NCBI GenBank assembly: GCA_937951675.1
Contig: CALFBI010000006.1
Location: forward strand, 183,522-247,521
Direction of reading: 5' to 3'
Length of the DNA stretch: 64,000 nt
From: an uncultured Verrucomicrobiales bacterium
GTDB taxonomy: Bacteria > Verrucomicrobiota > Verrucomicrobiia > Verrucomicrobiales > Akkermansiaceae
The notes beneath the pieces were generated by a model. That model had not been told where the DNA came from. It did no database searches and saw nothing but the letters and a program-made list of their open reading frames with translations. Position numbers and translations under genes: made by a program. Of the stretch, positions 8,252 to 19,414 are shown in pieces; position 1 is the first letter of the stretch; each line of letters begins with the position of its first letter.

Positions 8252-10147
8252 ATGGCCACCAAAAAAGCCGCGAAAAAAAAGGCCTCTACAGAGTCCCCTA
8301 CAAAGCCTACTGCAAAAAAAACTGCCGCGAAAAAAGCGACAGTAAAGAAGGCTCCTGCTAAAAAAACTGCCGCGAAAAAGACGACAGCAAAAAAGGCTCC
8401 TACTAAGAAAGCTCCTGCCAAAAAGACAGCCGTTAAAAAAGCTGCCGCGAAAAAGGTAGCGGCAAAAAAAGCTCCTAAAAAGAGCGCCGCGAAAAAGACT
8501 TCTGAAAAAGCAGTCGAACCAAAAAAACCAGCTCCAAAAAACCGGATCGACACTCCTGAAATTCAGGAAAAAATTCGCGAACTCATTAAGCTCGCGAAAG
8601 AACAGGAATATCTCACCTATGATGATATTCACGAAATTCTTCCCAATGACATCGTTGACCCCGAAGATGTTGATGCCATTCTAGAGCGTCTTCGGAACAT
8701 GGAGTTTGACATCATCGATGCTTCTGAAGTGGATCGTTATCGAGACAAAAGAAAAGATGATGCCGGAGATGAGCCTGAGGACAAAACTCAAAAGCTCGAT
8801 ATTCTCGATGATCCCGTTCGGATGTATCTCAAACAAATGGGTCAAGTTCCTCTCCTCACACGGGAACAGGAAGTTGAAATCTCAAAGCGTATTGAGGATG
8901 CTGAAATCCAAGTCCAGGACTACCTCCACCTCTTCGGATTCACTGCAGATTGTTACCTTGAGCTCGCTGATAAGCTTCTACGTGGTAAAGAACGCTTTGA
9001 CAGAGTCATTCTTGATAAAAAGATCGAAAGCCGGGAGCGTTACATGAAAATTCTTCCGAAGATTTGCGATCAAGTCCGCCAACTTCACGAAGACACTGCT
9101 GATATTTTTCGTAAATTGAGCAGTAAAAATGTGAGATCAAAGGCAAAACTCGAAGCCGATCTCGAAAAGAATCGCGTGACTCTCGCCAAACTTTACAGCC
9201 GTTTTTACTTCAAACAGAAGGTGATCGAAGATTTTTGTGATACCGCAGACGAATACCAACAAAAATTCTGGAAGTATAAGCGTAAACTTGAGGCCAATCC
9301 TCATGACGCCGAGTTCGAAACGAAGCAGAAAGAGCTTCAGCAATATTCATGGCATTTCGCAAAAGAATTCGAAGAAACAACTAAAGTGCTTCGAAAATGG
9401 ATCCGAGCGGCGCACCAAGCCAAGACCGAAATGGTCGAAGCCAACTTACGCCTCGTGATCTCGATTGCCAAAAAATACACGAACCGTGGACTTTCTTTCC
9501 TTGATCTCATTCAAGAAGGAAACATGGGGCTCATGAAGGCGGTCGAAAAATTTGAGTATCGCCGAGGATATAAGTTTTCCACTTATGCGACTTGGTGGAT
9601 CCGCCAGGCTATTACGCGCTCAATTGCGGACCAAGCGAGAACGATTCGAATCCCTGTTCACATGATCGAGACGATCAATAAGTTGATGCGGGTTCAGAAA
9701 CAACTCGTGCAGGAATATGGGCGGGAACCGACCCCTGATGAGATTGCAGAAGAAATTCACCTTCCGGTAGAACGGGTGCGCGCGGTCCTTAAAATGGCGC
9801 AGCAGCCTATTTCGCTTCAAGCTCCAGTAGGCGACTCTGAAGACACTTCATTTGGTGATTTCATTGAAGATAAAGCCGCCGAAAACCCAATGGAAGAAGC
9901 TGGCTTCTCCATGCTTAAAGAGAAGATCAACGAAGTTCTCGACACTCTCACTGAGCGTGAAAGAGAGGTTCTTGAGCAGCGCTTCGGACTCAAAGATGGA
10001 TACTCACGAACGCTCGAAGAAGTTGGACGCCAATTCCAGGTCACGAGAGAGCGGATTCGACAAATCGAAGCGAAGGCACTTCGTAAGATGCGTCACCCCA
10101 CTCGAATTCGAAAATTAGAAGGCTTCATCGAGCTTCCTAACTTCTAA
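8252..10147 (+). CDS. rpoD: Primary sigma factor RpoD with Lys/Ala-rich N-terminal extension
   Basis: A 631-residue sigma-70. Residues 2-97 are a low-complexity tail of KKA/AAKK/PAKK units like a histone H1 tail. Region 1.1 follows (about 100-155), region 1.2 holds [11 protein letters not shown], region 2 holds [28 protein letters not shown] and [10 protein letters not shown], region 3 follows, and region 4 holds [20 protein letters not shown]. All promoter-recognition parts are intact, so this is the housekeeping sigma factor. A similar basic N-terminal tail is known in actinobacterial SigA/HrdB; whether the one here is common in this lineage was not checked. A near-consensus extended -10 lies upstream and a strong terminator lies downstream. 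Confidence 0.97.
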   Translation: MATKKAAKKKASTESPTKPTAKKTAAKKATVKKAPAKKTAAKKTTAKKAPTKKAPAKKTAVKKAAAKKVAAKKAPKKSAAKKTSEKAVEPKKPAPKNRIDTPEIQEKIRELIKLAKEQEYLTYDDIHEILPNDIVDPEDVDAILERLRNMEFDIIDASEVDRYRDKRKDDAGDEPEDKTQKLDILDDPVRMYLKQMGQVPLLTREQEVEISKRIEDAEIQVQDYLHLFGFTADCYLELADKLLRGKERFDRVILDKKIESRERYMKILPKICDQVRQLHEDTADIFRKLSSKNVRSKAKLEADLEKNRVTLAKLYSRFYFKQKVIEDFCDTADEYQQKFWKYKRKLEANPHDAEFETKQKELQQYSWHFAKEFEETTKVLRKWIRAAHQAKTEMVEANLRLVISIAKKYTNRGLSFLDLIQEGNMGLMKAVEKFEYRRGYKFSTYATWWIRQAITRSIADQARTIRIPVHMIETINKLMRVQKQLVQEYGREPTPDEIAEEIHLPVERVRAVLKMAQQPISLQAPVGDSEDTSFGDFIEDKAAENPMEEAGFSMLKEKINEVLDTLTEREREVLEQRFGLKDGYSRTLEEVGRQFQVTRERIRQIEAKALRKMRHPTRIRKLEGFIELPNF

Positions 10148-10164
10148 AATCGAATTGATTTTCT

Positions 10165-10200
10165 ACGAGGCCCGGCATCTTGTCACGGGCCTCGTTTCTT
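10165..10200 (+). terminator. Rho-independent terminator of rpoD
   Basis: A perfect 10-bp stem (ACGAGGCCCG at 10165-10174 with its complement at 10186-10195) and an 11-base loop, followed by TTCTT. It starts 17 bases after the rpoD stop and separates it from the next gene. Confidence 0.85.
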
Positions 10201-10224
10201 TGACACACTGAACGCCATCATCTC

Positions 10225-10533
10225 ATGACCAAGAAACAGGCCTTCCAATTTTTAAGAATCTCCAGCCTTCTAGACGGGATCTCTTTCCTTGTCCTTTTAG
10301 GCATCGCGATGCCCTTAAAATATGGGGCAGGAAAACCTGAAGCGGTTCGTGTTGTAGGGTCACTCCATGGCCTCTTCTTTGTCATGCTCGCCATTGCCGT
10401 CCTCCTTGCATGGGGAATGATGAAATGGAAATTTTCGCGACCTGTTATCATCATGTTTTGCTCTGTAATCCCCTTTGCTCCATTTTGGTTGGAGCATCAG
10501 CTAAAAAAAGAACAAGGCTCGCTCAAACCCTAA
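10225..10533 (+). CDS. DUF3817 integral membrane protein
   Basis: A 102-residue protein with three hydrophobic segments (about residues 16-32, 45-66 and 71-88). The N-terminal FLRISSLLDGISFLVLLGIAMP (start residue 9) with LDG and the central VGSLHGLFFV are the signature of DUF3817, a small membrane family sometimes fused or linked to transporters. Function unknown. It converges on the NhaC antiporter gene with a 4-base overlap. Confidence 0.82.
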   Translation: MTKKQAFQFLRISSLLDGISFLVLLGIAMPLKYGAGKPEAVRVVGSLHGLFFVMLAIAVLLAWGMMKWKFSRPVIIMFCSVIPFAPFWLEHQLKKEQGSLKP

Positions 10534-12113
10534 TCAGAACCAGAAGATCTATTTTTTCTTCCTTGATCTAACAAGGGGAGTGCGACCAATACCGCAGCGG
10601 AAATAAATAAGGCCGCGACAGGGTGCTGCCCTAAGGCGACCAGGCCAAACCCACAACCCGCAGAAACAAGTGCGGTAAGAAGAGCGTAAGGTAACTGTGT
10701 TTTGACATGCTCATGAGTGCTCACCCCACTTGAGAATGAAGAAACAATCGTCGTATCCGAAAACGGGCTACAATGGTCACCAAAAACCGCCCCACTAAAG
10801 ACGGCTGCGATCACGATAGGTAAAGCGCTCACGTCTTGCTGTGTCGCAGCAAGAGAGCTCGCCATCGCCAGTGGCATCAACAAACCGAAAGTCCCCCAAG
10901 ACGACCCTGTAACAAAGCTCGTTAACGCCCCTACCAGAAAAATAATGAGAGGTAAAAACGCGACCGGTAGACTTCCCACTAATCGCTCTGCTAGCCACTG
11001 CGCAGTTCCCAGCTCTTTCAAAACCGAACTAAAAGTCCACGCCAAAACTAAAACCCCTAAGGGCCCTAACATTTGAGCCGCTCCTTCATGGGCGGCCTTA
11101 AAAACCCTTCCTTTCCCTCGCGGCCAATTCATCACTATCGCAACCAGTAACCCGATCAAGCTCCCCATCGTCAAAGCGTAAGGACCTGCTGAACCGCCAA
11201 AAGCCTGAGCTAACTTTCCCCAAGTAAAGCGCGCTGGGTCTGTTGTCTCCCAAAAATAAAAAAACAACATGATCGAAGAAATCATGACCCCCAGAGGAAC
11301 CAAGGCCACCCGAACCGGGACCACTCTTTCTGACGAAACCGTAACCTTCTCATCCCCTAGATGATGACCCGACTTCGCCATCGGCCCAAAATCCCATTGT
11401 CGCCAAATCACAATTGCTACCATCAACAACGTCAACAAACAGTAAAAATTCAAAGGAATCGAGCGGAAGAAAAGCTCATACGCAGACACCTCTGTTTCGA
11501 CCCCCTCTAAGCCTTCTTGAATCAGGCTTAACTGTGCCGCAATCCAGGTTGAGATAAAAGCGATACAGGCTACTGCGCTACTACTACTGTCGACAATGTA
11601 AGCCAACCGAGCTCTCGGAATTTGAGCTTGATCAAAAAGCGGCTTCATCACTTTACCGACGAGTAAGCCATTAGCTAAGCCATCGAAAAAACAAATTCCA
11701 CCTAGGGTAAATGTTGCGAACTCTACTCTCTTTTTTTCGCCACTTTTCCCTCTCAATAACTTCCGAGACAGCGCTCGGAAACCTCCTCCTTCTTGTAACA
11801 CCCCTGCGAATGCCCCCAGGAAGAGAGTAAATAAAATCGCGCTAACCTTCCAAGGTCCATCTAAAGAACCAAAAAAATGAGAGCTGATCCACTCTTTCAG
11901 CCCAACCCCTATTTCAAGATGCGCTAAGGCCATCGACCCCATCAAAGCGCCCCACGCGAGACCTACCACCGCTTGCCCTGTCAAAAAAATCAGTGCTAAA
12001 GTCATCAATGGAGTGAGCCAAACACCCACCTCATTCCCATAAGAAACCAGGCCTAAATAAAGCACCGAAGCTATACTATAGGCGATAGAGAGAAAACGGC
12101 CGGAACGAAACAT
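10530..12113 (-). CDS. Na+/H+ antiporter, NhaC family
   Basis: A protein of 527 residues with about 11-12 hydrophobic segments. The segments GGICFFDGLANGLLVGKVM-like (about 143-161) and YIVDSSSSAVACIAFISTW-like (about 180-199) and the later SFVTGSSWGTFGLLMPLAM-like stretch match the NhaC antiporter family, which exchanges Na+ for H+ at the inner membrane. The ATG at 12113 is preferred over the GTG immediately before it. With the CPA1 antiporter at 49587 this gives two Na+/H+ antiporter genes in one 64-kb window, in keeping with a saline habitat. Ion preference cannot be read from sequence. Confidence 0.88.
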   Translation of the reverse strand: MFRSGRFLSIAYSIASVLYLGLVSYGNEVGVWLTPLMTLALIFLTGQAVVGLAWGALMGSMALAHLEIGVGLKEWISSHFFGSLDGPWKVSAILFTLFLGAFAGVLQEGGGFRALSRKLLRGKSGEKKRVEFATFTLGGICFFDGLANGLLVGKVMKPLFDQAQIPRARLAYIVDSSSSAVACIAFISTWIAAQLSLIQEGLEGVETEVSAYELFFRSIPLNFYCLLTLLMVAIVIWRQWDFGPMAKSGHHLGDEKVTVSSERVVPVRVALVPLGVMISSIMLFFYFWETTDPARFTWGKLAQAFGGSAGPYALTMGSLIGLLVAIVMNWPRGKGRVFKAAHEGAAQMLGPLGVLVLAWTFSSVLKELGTAQWLAERLVGSLPVAFLPLIIFLVGALTSFVTGSSWGTFGLLMPLAMASSLAATQQDVSALPIVIAAVFSGAVFGDHCSPFSDTTIVSSFSSGVSTHEHVKTQLPYALLTALVSAGCGFGLVALGQHPVAALFISAAVLVALPLLDQGRKNRSSGSD

Positions 12114-12186
12114 CACGTGATCTCTACTAGAAAAAACAATTCAATACCAGAGTAAGAAAATAAGAAGACCTTCTCACCTCTTCATT

Positions 12187-13020
12187 CTAAATAGAAATGG
12201 AAGGGCTACACTCCGGGAAAAAAGGGTTGGTTCGTTTTTCTTCTCGCACGGTTGTATAAGGGCCATGACCGGGCGCTAAGAGAGTCTCTTCTGGAAGAGT
12301 AAGAATCTGCCTTCTCATCTCGTAAAGAGCTTCTTCATAATCCCCTCTGACTCCACCTATTGATTGTCGGTAGATCACATCTCCCACAATCGCTACCGGA
12401 ACTTCCAGTCCCCATATAACATAAACTGTTGCCGCCGGTGTATGCCCAGGCACTTTTCTAGCTTCGATTTCAATCTCTCCATGAGAAAACACCTCCCCGT
12501 CACTAAAATAATCTCCCGAAGAATAAGGCTCCGCATCTTGAGAAAACACTTTGAGGTGAGGGTAATATTTTTGGATCCCGTTAATCCCACCAACATGATC
12601 GCGATCGGTATGGGTTAAATAAAGCCGGCTCGGCTCTGGGTTCAGCCCCTCCCATTTCGCTAACTCCATCCCGTAGCCCGAATCAAATAAAATGGATTCG
12701 GGCCATCCCTCTCTTTTCAAAAGGTAAGCATTTACGTCGAAATCAGTAAATGGCGTATTGATACACTCTAGACCGTTGGGGACTTCCAGAGAGGTTGTCA
12801 AATCACTCCGATTTTGAATCGCAAGTAATGTCCCTTGTTTCAGCAAAAGAACCTTTTCTAAACCTGCTAACTGTCCTTCTAATAATGAGTTCGAATTTAT
12901 TTTTTTCCTTAAGTCTTCAACAGATAGCTGTATTGATTGAGCCAATTCAATCTGGCTCAGCCCTCTTCCAGTCACGGCTTTACCAATGACCTCCCCTAAT
13001 GTATCGAGTTCTTGTCTCAT
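12187..13020 (-). CDS. Metallo-beta-lactamase-fold hydrolase with N-terminal helix-turn-helix
   Basis: About 277 residues. The first 70 residues are helical, with an XRE-like pattern (GLSQIELAQSIQLSVEDLRK), and are followed by an MBL domain with LTHTDRDHVGG, PGHTPAATVYV, IVGDVIYR and APGHGPYT. The metal motif is HxDxDH rather than the more common HxHxDH, as also seen in ComEC-type domains. The activity is probably a hydrolase of the glyoxalase II or lactonase sort; the substrate is unknown. The ATG at 13020 has GAAGAAG a few bases upstream and is preferred over the one at 13038, which abuts the poly-T of the preceding terminator. Confidence 0.75.
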   Translation of the reverse strand: MRQELDTLGEVIGKAVTGRGLSQIELAQSIQLSVEDLRKKINSNSLLEGQLAGLEKVLLLKQGTLLAIQNRSDLTTSLEVPNGLECINTPFTDFDVNAYLLKREGWPESILFDSGYGMELAKWEGLNPEPSRLYLTHTDRDHVGGINGIQKYYPHLKVFSQDAEPYSSGDYFSDGEVFSHGEIEIEARKVPGHTPAATVYVIWGLEVPVAIVGDVIYRQSIGGVRGDYEEALYEMRRQILTLPEETLLAPGHGPYTTVREEKRTNPFFPECSPSISI

Positions 13021-13038
13021 GATACTTCTTCGCTTCAT

Positions 13039-13070
13039 AAAAAAACGGAAGGTCTCTCAACCCTCCGTTT
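13039..13070 (-). terminator. Terminator downstream of the beta-propeller gene
   Basis: On the minus strand a 10-bp stem with one mismatch (13061-13070 with 13043-13052) and an 8-base loop runs into a T tract (13045-13039). It lies 38 bases after the stop of the gene at 13108 and ends just before the next gene. Confidence 0.75.
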
Positions 13071-13107
13071 CAATTCATTTGTTTAAATAATAATACGAAC
13101 CAAAGCC

Positions 13108-14127
13108 TTATTTAAAAACCCTTTCAAGCTTTGTTAAGCGACCTGTCTTGTTCCATTCTTGGACGAACAGATTTCCTTCTTTATCGAAAGATAAACCGTG
13201 GGGAGCTGTAAAGTAACCTACCCGCATTTCTTCGGGAGTCACTTTGAAATTAGCGTGCTGTTTCTTATCATGGTTATCACCGAGAAGCGCGACAACCGTT
13301 CCCTCTTTATCCATGATCGAAACACGACCTTCTAATTCTGCCGCGGCGCAGTAATCGCCCCAGAAGCTCACTTGGCAAGGACGACGAAGATTCACCGCAT
13401 ACTCCTGAATGAAGTCTCCATCTAAATTGAGGTGAACAAGACGACGGTTCCCTCGGTCACATACAAGAATACGAGGCTCTTCGTAACGAAAATCAATAGC
13501 ACTTCCGTGACAGGTCACAAATGAACCAGCTCCTTTTCCTAAGCCTCCAAAAGACTTAATGAGCTTACCGCTCTTATCAAACTGACGCACCATATTATTC
13601 CCATACCCGAAGAAAGCAAAAAGATGACCTTTAGGAGAAATGGCAACGGAGGTGACTCCATTGAAGCCACCTTCTAAGCCAGGAACATTTTCCTCCGAAA
13701 GAGACATCACAACATTCCCATCGAGGTCGAGCTTCACAATTCGCTTCCCAGTCAGATGAGCACCATACAGATATTCTTTCCCATCTTCTTCGACAATACT
13801 CAGTGAGTGTAGGCCGGAGCAGTCTGGGGCGATACTTTTGAGAAACTTTCCGCTAGCGTCAAAGACGCAAATCGAATGTTCTGCATCTGTCGTAACGTAA
13901 ATATTGCCCTTCTTATCTAAAACGATCGCGCCATGAGTAGGTCCTATATTTTTGCCCTCTGGGAGTTCTCCCCAACCAGGGATTGTTTTATAGGTAAAAA
14001 CGCCATTCCCGGTAATTACCGAAGCTTTGTCATCACCCAATGCTGGCAAATGGTTTTCCCCCTCTTCATGGGCGAAACAGCAAAAAGCTGAAGCAGCAAG
14101 TGTCATTAGTGTTAATTTTATCATCAT
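13108..14127 (-). CDS. Secreted NHL/6-bladed beta-propeller protein
   Basis: About 339 residues. Starting at the ATG at 14127, the N-terminus is MMIKLTLMTLAASAFCCFAH, a typical signal peptide, so the protein is exported; the two Cys near the cleavage site leave a lipoprotein possible. The rest shows five or six NHL-type repeats of the form GNIYVTTDAEHSICVFDASG, KEYLYGAHLTGKRIVKLD, GHLFAFFGYGNNMVRQFD and NRRLVHLNLDGD, as in peptidyl-amidating-lyase-like propellers. A GTG at 14160 would extend the frame into the T tract of an upstream terminator and is rejected. The gene is flanked by terminators on both sides and so is monocistronic. Role unknown; binding or a lyase activity is possible. Confidence 0.75.
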   Translation of the reverse strand: MMIKLTLMTLAASAFCCFAHEEGENHLPALGDDKASVITGNGVFTYKTIPGWGELPEGKNIGPTHGAIVLDKKGNIYVTTDAEHSICVFDASGKFLKSIAPDCSGLHSLSIVEEDGKEYLYGAHLTGKRIVKLDLDGNVVMSLSEENVPGLEGGFNGVTSVAISPKGHLFAFFGYGNNMVRQFDKSGKLIKSFGGLGKGAGSFVTCHGSAIDFRYEEPRILVCDRGNRRLVHLNLDGDFIQEYAVNLRRPCQVSFWGDYCAAAELEGRVSIMDKEGTVVALLGDNHDKKQHANFKVTPEEMRVGYFTAPHGLSFDKEGNLFVQEWNKTGRLTKLERVFK

Positions 14128-14148
14128 TAAGTTTAGTAAAAAATTCTC

Positions 14149-14179
14149 AAAAAAAATCACGCAGGTTTCCTCTGCGTGA
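14149..14179 (-). terminator. Terminator downstream of the 14213-14557 gene
   Basis: On the minus strand a perfect 8-bp stem (14172-14179 with 14157-14164) and a 7-base loop are followed by an eight-T run (14156-14149 region). It sits 34 bases after the stop of the small upstream gene and only about 20 bases before the start of the propeller gene. Confidence 0.8.
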
Positions 14180-14212
14180 CAATAAAAAAATAGAAGAAAG
14201 ATGAATTATCTT

Positions 14213-14557
14213 TCAAATGTTCGTAATTAGAATCGGAATCTGCTTCAATGCTCCATTCTCTTCAGAATGCTCTCGAAGGACCCCGTCTGAATAAACACAT
14301 AAATAATCAGGCCGACGCTTCAGGAGTTCATTATAGGTCACTGTGATCCGGTCATGCTGATGTTTCAAAATCTCAGCATTGGAAAACTGTAACTCTTCCA
14401 GCGTAAACGGTAAGCTAGGATCCTGAGGAGGATTTGCTTCATTTTCAACAGGAGGAGAAGATAACTGAGTGGTAGGCGTGCCCGATAAATTTAATTTTAT
14501 GGTTGGCCCAGTTCCCCCAGGACTTGCATTTTTGAGATCTGAAAGAGAAATTGCCAT
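14213..14557 (-). CDS. Hypothetical cytoplasmic protein, 114 residues
   Basis: I do not recognise this family. The N-terminal half (about residues 1-50) is rich in Pro, Ser, Thr and Asn and is probably disordered. The second half (FTLEELQFSNAEILKHQHD, then ITVTYNELLKRRPDYL) looks folded and mainly helical with a final beta segment. No signal peptide, no Cys cluster. It starts with ATG at 14557 and ends with its own terminator; RNase R lies upstream's other side with about 80 bases between them, so it may be expressed alone. Confidence 0.6.
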   Translation of the reverse strand: MAISLSDLKNASPGGTGPTIKLNLSGTPTTQLSSPPVENEANPPQDPSLPFTLEELQFSNAEILKHQHDRITVTYNELLKRRPDYLCVYSDGVLREHSEENGALKQIPILITNI

Positions 14558-14635
14558 TGTATAGAGTGTAAAGGGGTTTAGAGTTGTTGAGGATCATAAA
14601 CAACAAACCTACTTGATATCAAGATAAATGTAAGT

Positions 14636-16837
14636 TCAGGCTATTGATAGCCTCTTAAAGTCTAAGCGCCTTCTTTCGCGGTCTGTCCGAGTCACGACCG
14701 CTTTAAAGGCGGTTCCTAATTCGATCGCTTCCTGATTAGCTCCTACGAAACGACCCGCTACTTGATGGTATTTCCATCTCTCCGTGCCAAGATCTTCTGC
14801 ACGAACAAGCCCCTTCATCCCTAATTCAAGAATCTCTACAAATACCCCCATTCTCTTCACTTCAGTCACGACCGCACTAAATACCGGAGCTTGCTTGGTA
14901 TCACGAGTGCGCTCCAGGAAGTCATATAATTTAATTTGCTTCGTTTTACTTTCCGCTTCCGCGCTCTTGCGTTCTGACGAAGAAATATGTTCTGCGATGA
15001 CCTCATTCTGACGCTGGCTTGTCGTTTGATCTGGATTTGCGGGAGCATTATCTAAAAAAGACTGAAGGGCTCGGTGCACGACCAAATCCGCATACCTCCG
15101 AATGGGACTTGTGAAATGGCAATAATCCCCTTTTGAAAGGCCATAATGCCCTTCTGGAGTAGGCGAATAACAAGCTCTTTTAAGGCTCTTAAGAAGGCCC
15201 AGTTTAATAGCATGTTCTCCTACACTCCCCCGGCTTTTATCAATCAGGCTTTGCACATTTCCTCGATGGGATAAATCCCCTGGCTCATATCCCCAAGCTC
15301 GAGCAACTTCTGCAAACTCTAATAATTTTGCAGGGTCCGGATCCTCATGTGTTCGGTAAATGGCCGGCTTCATTCGGGATTTCAATAACCGTGCGACCGC
15401 CTCATTCGTTATGAGCATAAACTCCTCAATCAATTGGTGGCTCTCATTATAAACCTCATGTTCGAAGCCTGTCGCTTGACCTGAATCACTTAGAATCAGT
15501 TGATACTCTGAAAACTCCATATCAAGAGCGCCTTCTTTAAAGCGACGTTTTCTCAAAGTCGAAGCAAGCTCCCAAGCTTCTTTCACCATCTCTCCGATTT
15601 CTCCACGAGAATTATCTCCTTCGAGAACATCTTGAGCCTGCTCATAAGAGAGTTTGGCCTGACTCTTAATATAAGCATCTACAAAACGACTTTTAAGGAC
15701 CGACCCATCTTGACCAAAACTCATCACAGCGCACTTTGTCAGCCGTTCTTCATCTGGTTTCAATGAACACATCCCATTACTTAAAATTTCCGGAATCATC
15801 GGCAAGACTCGATCTACCAAATAGGTTGAATTCCCTCTTTCTTGGGCCTCGAGATCTAATGCCGTGCCAGGCTTCACATAATGAGATACATCCGCAATAT
15901 GAACGGCAAGGTCCCAACCTTTCTCGGTTTTTTGAACCCAGATCGCATCGTCATGATCCTTCGCTGTCGCCGGGTCAATTGTAATGACATACCTATCTGT
16001 CCAATCTTCACGTCGCTCTTTTTCCTGATCCGAAATTTCGACCGCAACTCGTTCTGCCGCCTGAATCACCTGAGGTTCAAATGTGACTGGTAAGTTATAT
16101 TCACGAATCACCGCTTCAATATCCACTCCTGGATCATTCTCCCAACCAAGGACCTTTGTGATTTCACCTTTAGGGAATCTTTCTCGGTCATTCCATACCG
16201 TAATCTTTGCAGCAGCAAGCTGACCAAATTCAGCTCCTTCTGGAACGGAAGCAAGCTCCATACGAGGTGGAAGAAATTCACTCTCCAATCTCAAAAAGAC
16301 CTTCTCTTTATTACGAGCAATGACTCCCACTACTTCCTCAGAGCGACGTTTGACAATCTCAATCACACTGCCACTTGCGAGCTCTTCTTCTTCCTCTTGG
16401 CGTAATTTACCTGATTTACGCTTCCATTCTGGAGGCCCCATGCGGTCAATTGCGATTCGAACCCGGTCCCCGTTCAGGGAAACCCCTAACTTCTTTCCAG
16501 GGATGTATATTTTAGGAAAACTTCCCGCTTCGTGCTTCTGATTTTCTTCGACTGTAGCGTCCGGAAAAAACCAACCGTTTCCTCTAAAGTGAAGCTTAAT
16601 GGTTCCTTCTAAAACCACACGTTGCCGTTCTTTCTTTGTTTTTTTCGGCCGCTTAATGACGTAACGCCCTTTTCCAAATTCGCTGACCAAACCGGTTTTC
16701 ATCATCGCCGACAGCTCCTTTCTTAAAATGACTTTTTGCGAAGAGTGAAGTTTCAGCTTTTCGATTAAATCCATCTCTCTGAGAGGCTTAGGAGAAGCCT
16801 CTAGAAGAGCCTGTAACTCACGGCGAAATTCGGTCAT
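14636..16837 (-). CDS. rnr: Ribonuclease R
   Basis: A 733-residue 3'-5' exoribonuclease of the RNase II/R family. In order: an N-terminal winged-helix domain (about 1-65), cold-shock domains (about 75-240), the RNB catalytic domain with DPATAKDHDDAIWV (the metal-binding Asp cluster near residues 286-295), and a C-terminal S1 domain ending in TDRERRRLDFKRLSIA. It degrades structured RNA and acts in RNA quality control. Length is that of RNase R rather than the shorter RNase II. The ATG at 16837 begins at the winged helix. Confidence 0.95.
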   Translation of the reverse strand: MTEFRRELQALLEASPKPLREMDLIEKLKLHSSQKVILRKELSAMMKTGLVSEFGKGRYVIKRPKKTKKERQRVVLEGTIKLHFRGNGWFFPDATVEENQKHEAGSFPKIYIPGKKLGVSLNGDRVRIAIDRMGPPEWKRKSGKLRQEEEEELASGSVIEIVKRRSEEVVGVIARNKEKVFLRLESEFLPPRMELASVPEGAEFGQLAAAKITVWNDRERFPKGEITKVLGWENDPGVDIEAVIREYNLPVTFEPQVIQAAERVAVEISDQEKERREDWTDRYVITIDPATAKDHDDAIWVQKTEKGWDLAVHIADVSHYVKPGTALDLEAQERGNSTYLVDRVLPMIPEILSNGMCSLKPDEERLTKCAVMSFGQDGSVLKSRFVDAYIKSQAKLSYEQAQDVLEGDNSRGEIGEMVKEAWELASTLRKRRFKEGALDMEFSEYQLILSDSGQATGFEHEVYNESHQLIEEFMLITNEAVARLLKSRMKPAIYRTHEDPDPAKLLEFAEVARAWGYEPGDLSHRGNVQSLIDKSRGSVGEHAIKLGLLKSLKRACYSPTPEGHYGLSKGDYCHFTSPIRRYADLVVHRALQSFLDNAPANPDQTTSQRQNEVIAEHISSSERKSAEAESKTKQIKLYDFLERTRDTKQAPVFSAVVTEVKRMGVFVEILELGMKGLVRAEDLGTERWKYHQVAGRFVGANQEAIELGTAFKAVVTRTDRERRRLDFKRLSIA

Positions 16838-17051
16838 GGCCTATCATGGCCTCGAAACTCCTCTCTAAACAATTGAATTCGATCAAAAGACCGTTTTCCT
16901 CCAACGCTCTTAGGAAGCTCAATTTTGAGATCGACAAGATCTCTCAGCATAGATCATGATAGTGTATTCACATTGTGATGACATGAAGAAGATGCCTGCA
17001 ATCTAAACTTGATGTGAGCGAGCTCACCACCTAATCAACTAACTTTAATTT

Positions 17052-17648
17052 ATGAAACTGATCTCTAAACGCCCTAAAAAAGGATTCACTCTTGTCGAGC
17101 TTCTCGTCGTCATTGCTATTATTGCGGTGCTCGCAGGACTCTCCTCTCCCGCCGTCTTGAATGCCCTAAAAAACGCGAAGAAAGTTGCCACGAAACAAAC
17201 CTGTGTCGAAGTGGTGCGCGGAATTGAACAATATTACGCAGACATCGGAAGACTTCCTAATGCTCCCGCCGCTCCGACTGCCACCGCTGATTCAGCGCCT
17301 TTTGCTATTAATGATACGACCAGCATTCCTTCATTTCTTTTAGAGCTGACGAAAGACAATTCGAGAGGTTTTAACTACCTCAACATGAAGCAAGCCAAAA
17401 GCTCTACATCAGAAGGAGCTCAATATGATGAGACCAGTGGAGATCTCACTAATGTCACTGATTCATGGGGAAACCCTCTTCAAATTATTTTTGACAATAA
17501 TTATGATAATGAAATAAAAATCCCAGTTGGAATCAAGGCCGCGGCCACTACCCTGCGTGGAGTGAATATTGTCTGCTATTCAATTGGAGCTGACGGGACT
17601 AATACCACCCCAAAAGATTCAGCCGATAATGTTTTATCTTGGGAATAA
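17052..17648 (+). CDS. Type II secretion / type IV pilin-like prepilin (GspG/PulG-like)
   Basis: A 198-residue prepilin. Residues 1-11 are a short basic leader ending in KKG, followed by FTLVELLVVIAIIAVLAGL, the class III signal with cleavage after Gly and Glu at +5. The mature part (about 40-198) has a GspG-like arrangement: a helix with GIEQYYADIGRLP and then a variable loop region with DSWGNPLQIIFDNNYD, where the Trp-Gly-Asn-Pro matches the conserved WGxP of pseudopilins. It is exported and probably forms pseudopilus or pilus fibres. No other secretion genes are adjacent. It is followed by a bidirectional terminator shared with groEL. Confidence 0.88.
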   Translation: MKLISKRPKKGFTLVELLVVIAIIAVLAGLSSPAVLNALKNAKKVATKQTCVEVVRGIEQYYADIGRLPNAPAAPTATADSAPFAINDTTSIPSFLLELTKDNSRGFNYLNMKQAKSSTSEGAQYDETSGDLTNVTDSWGNPLQIIFDNNYDNEIKIPVGIKAAATTLRGVNIVCYSIGADGTNTTPKDSADNVLSWE

Positions 17649-17682
17649 GCAAGACCGCTTACTCTCGTTTTAACAAAAGAAT

Positions 17683-17720
17683 AAAAAAAGCCGGTTGTGA
17701 ATATCACAACCGGCTTTTTT
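17683..17720. terminator. Bidirectional terminator between prepilin gene and groEL
   Basis: A perfect 11-bp stem (GCCGGTTGTGA at 17690-17700 with 17704-17714) and a 3-base loop, flanked by A7 on the left and T6 on the right. Both strands therefore read as hairpin plus T tract, ending the rightward prepilin gene and the leftward groEL gene. Confidence 0.9.
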
Positions 17721-17749
17721 ATAAATGAGAGATTAATCTCAGTGAAGAA

Positions 17750-19414
<1,665 letters not shown>

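Noticed and set aside
8227..8632. Minus-strand frames opposite the rpoD Lys/Ala tail
   Set aside because: They are mirror images of the low-complexity AAG/GCN codons of rpoD, giving artefactual Phe/Leu-rich proteins.
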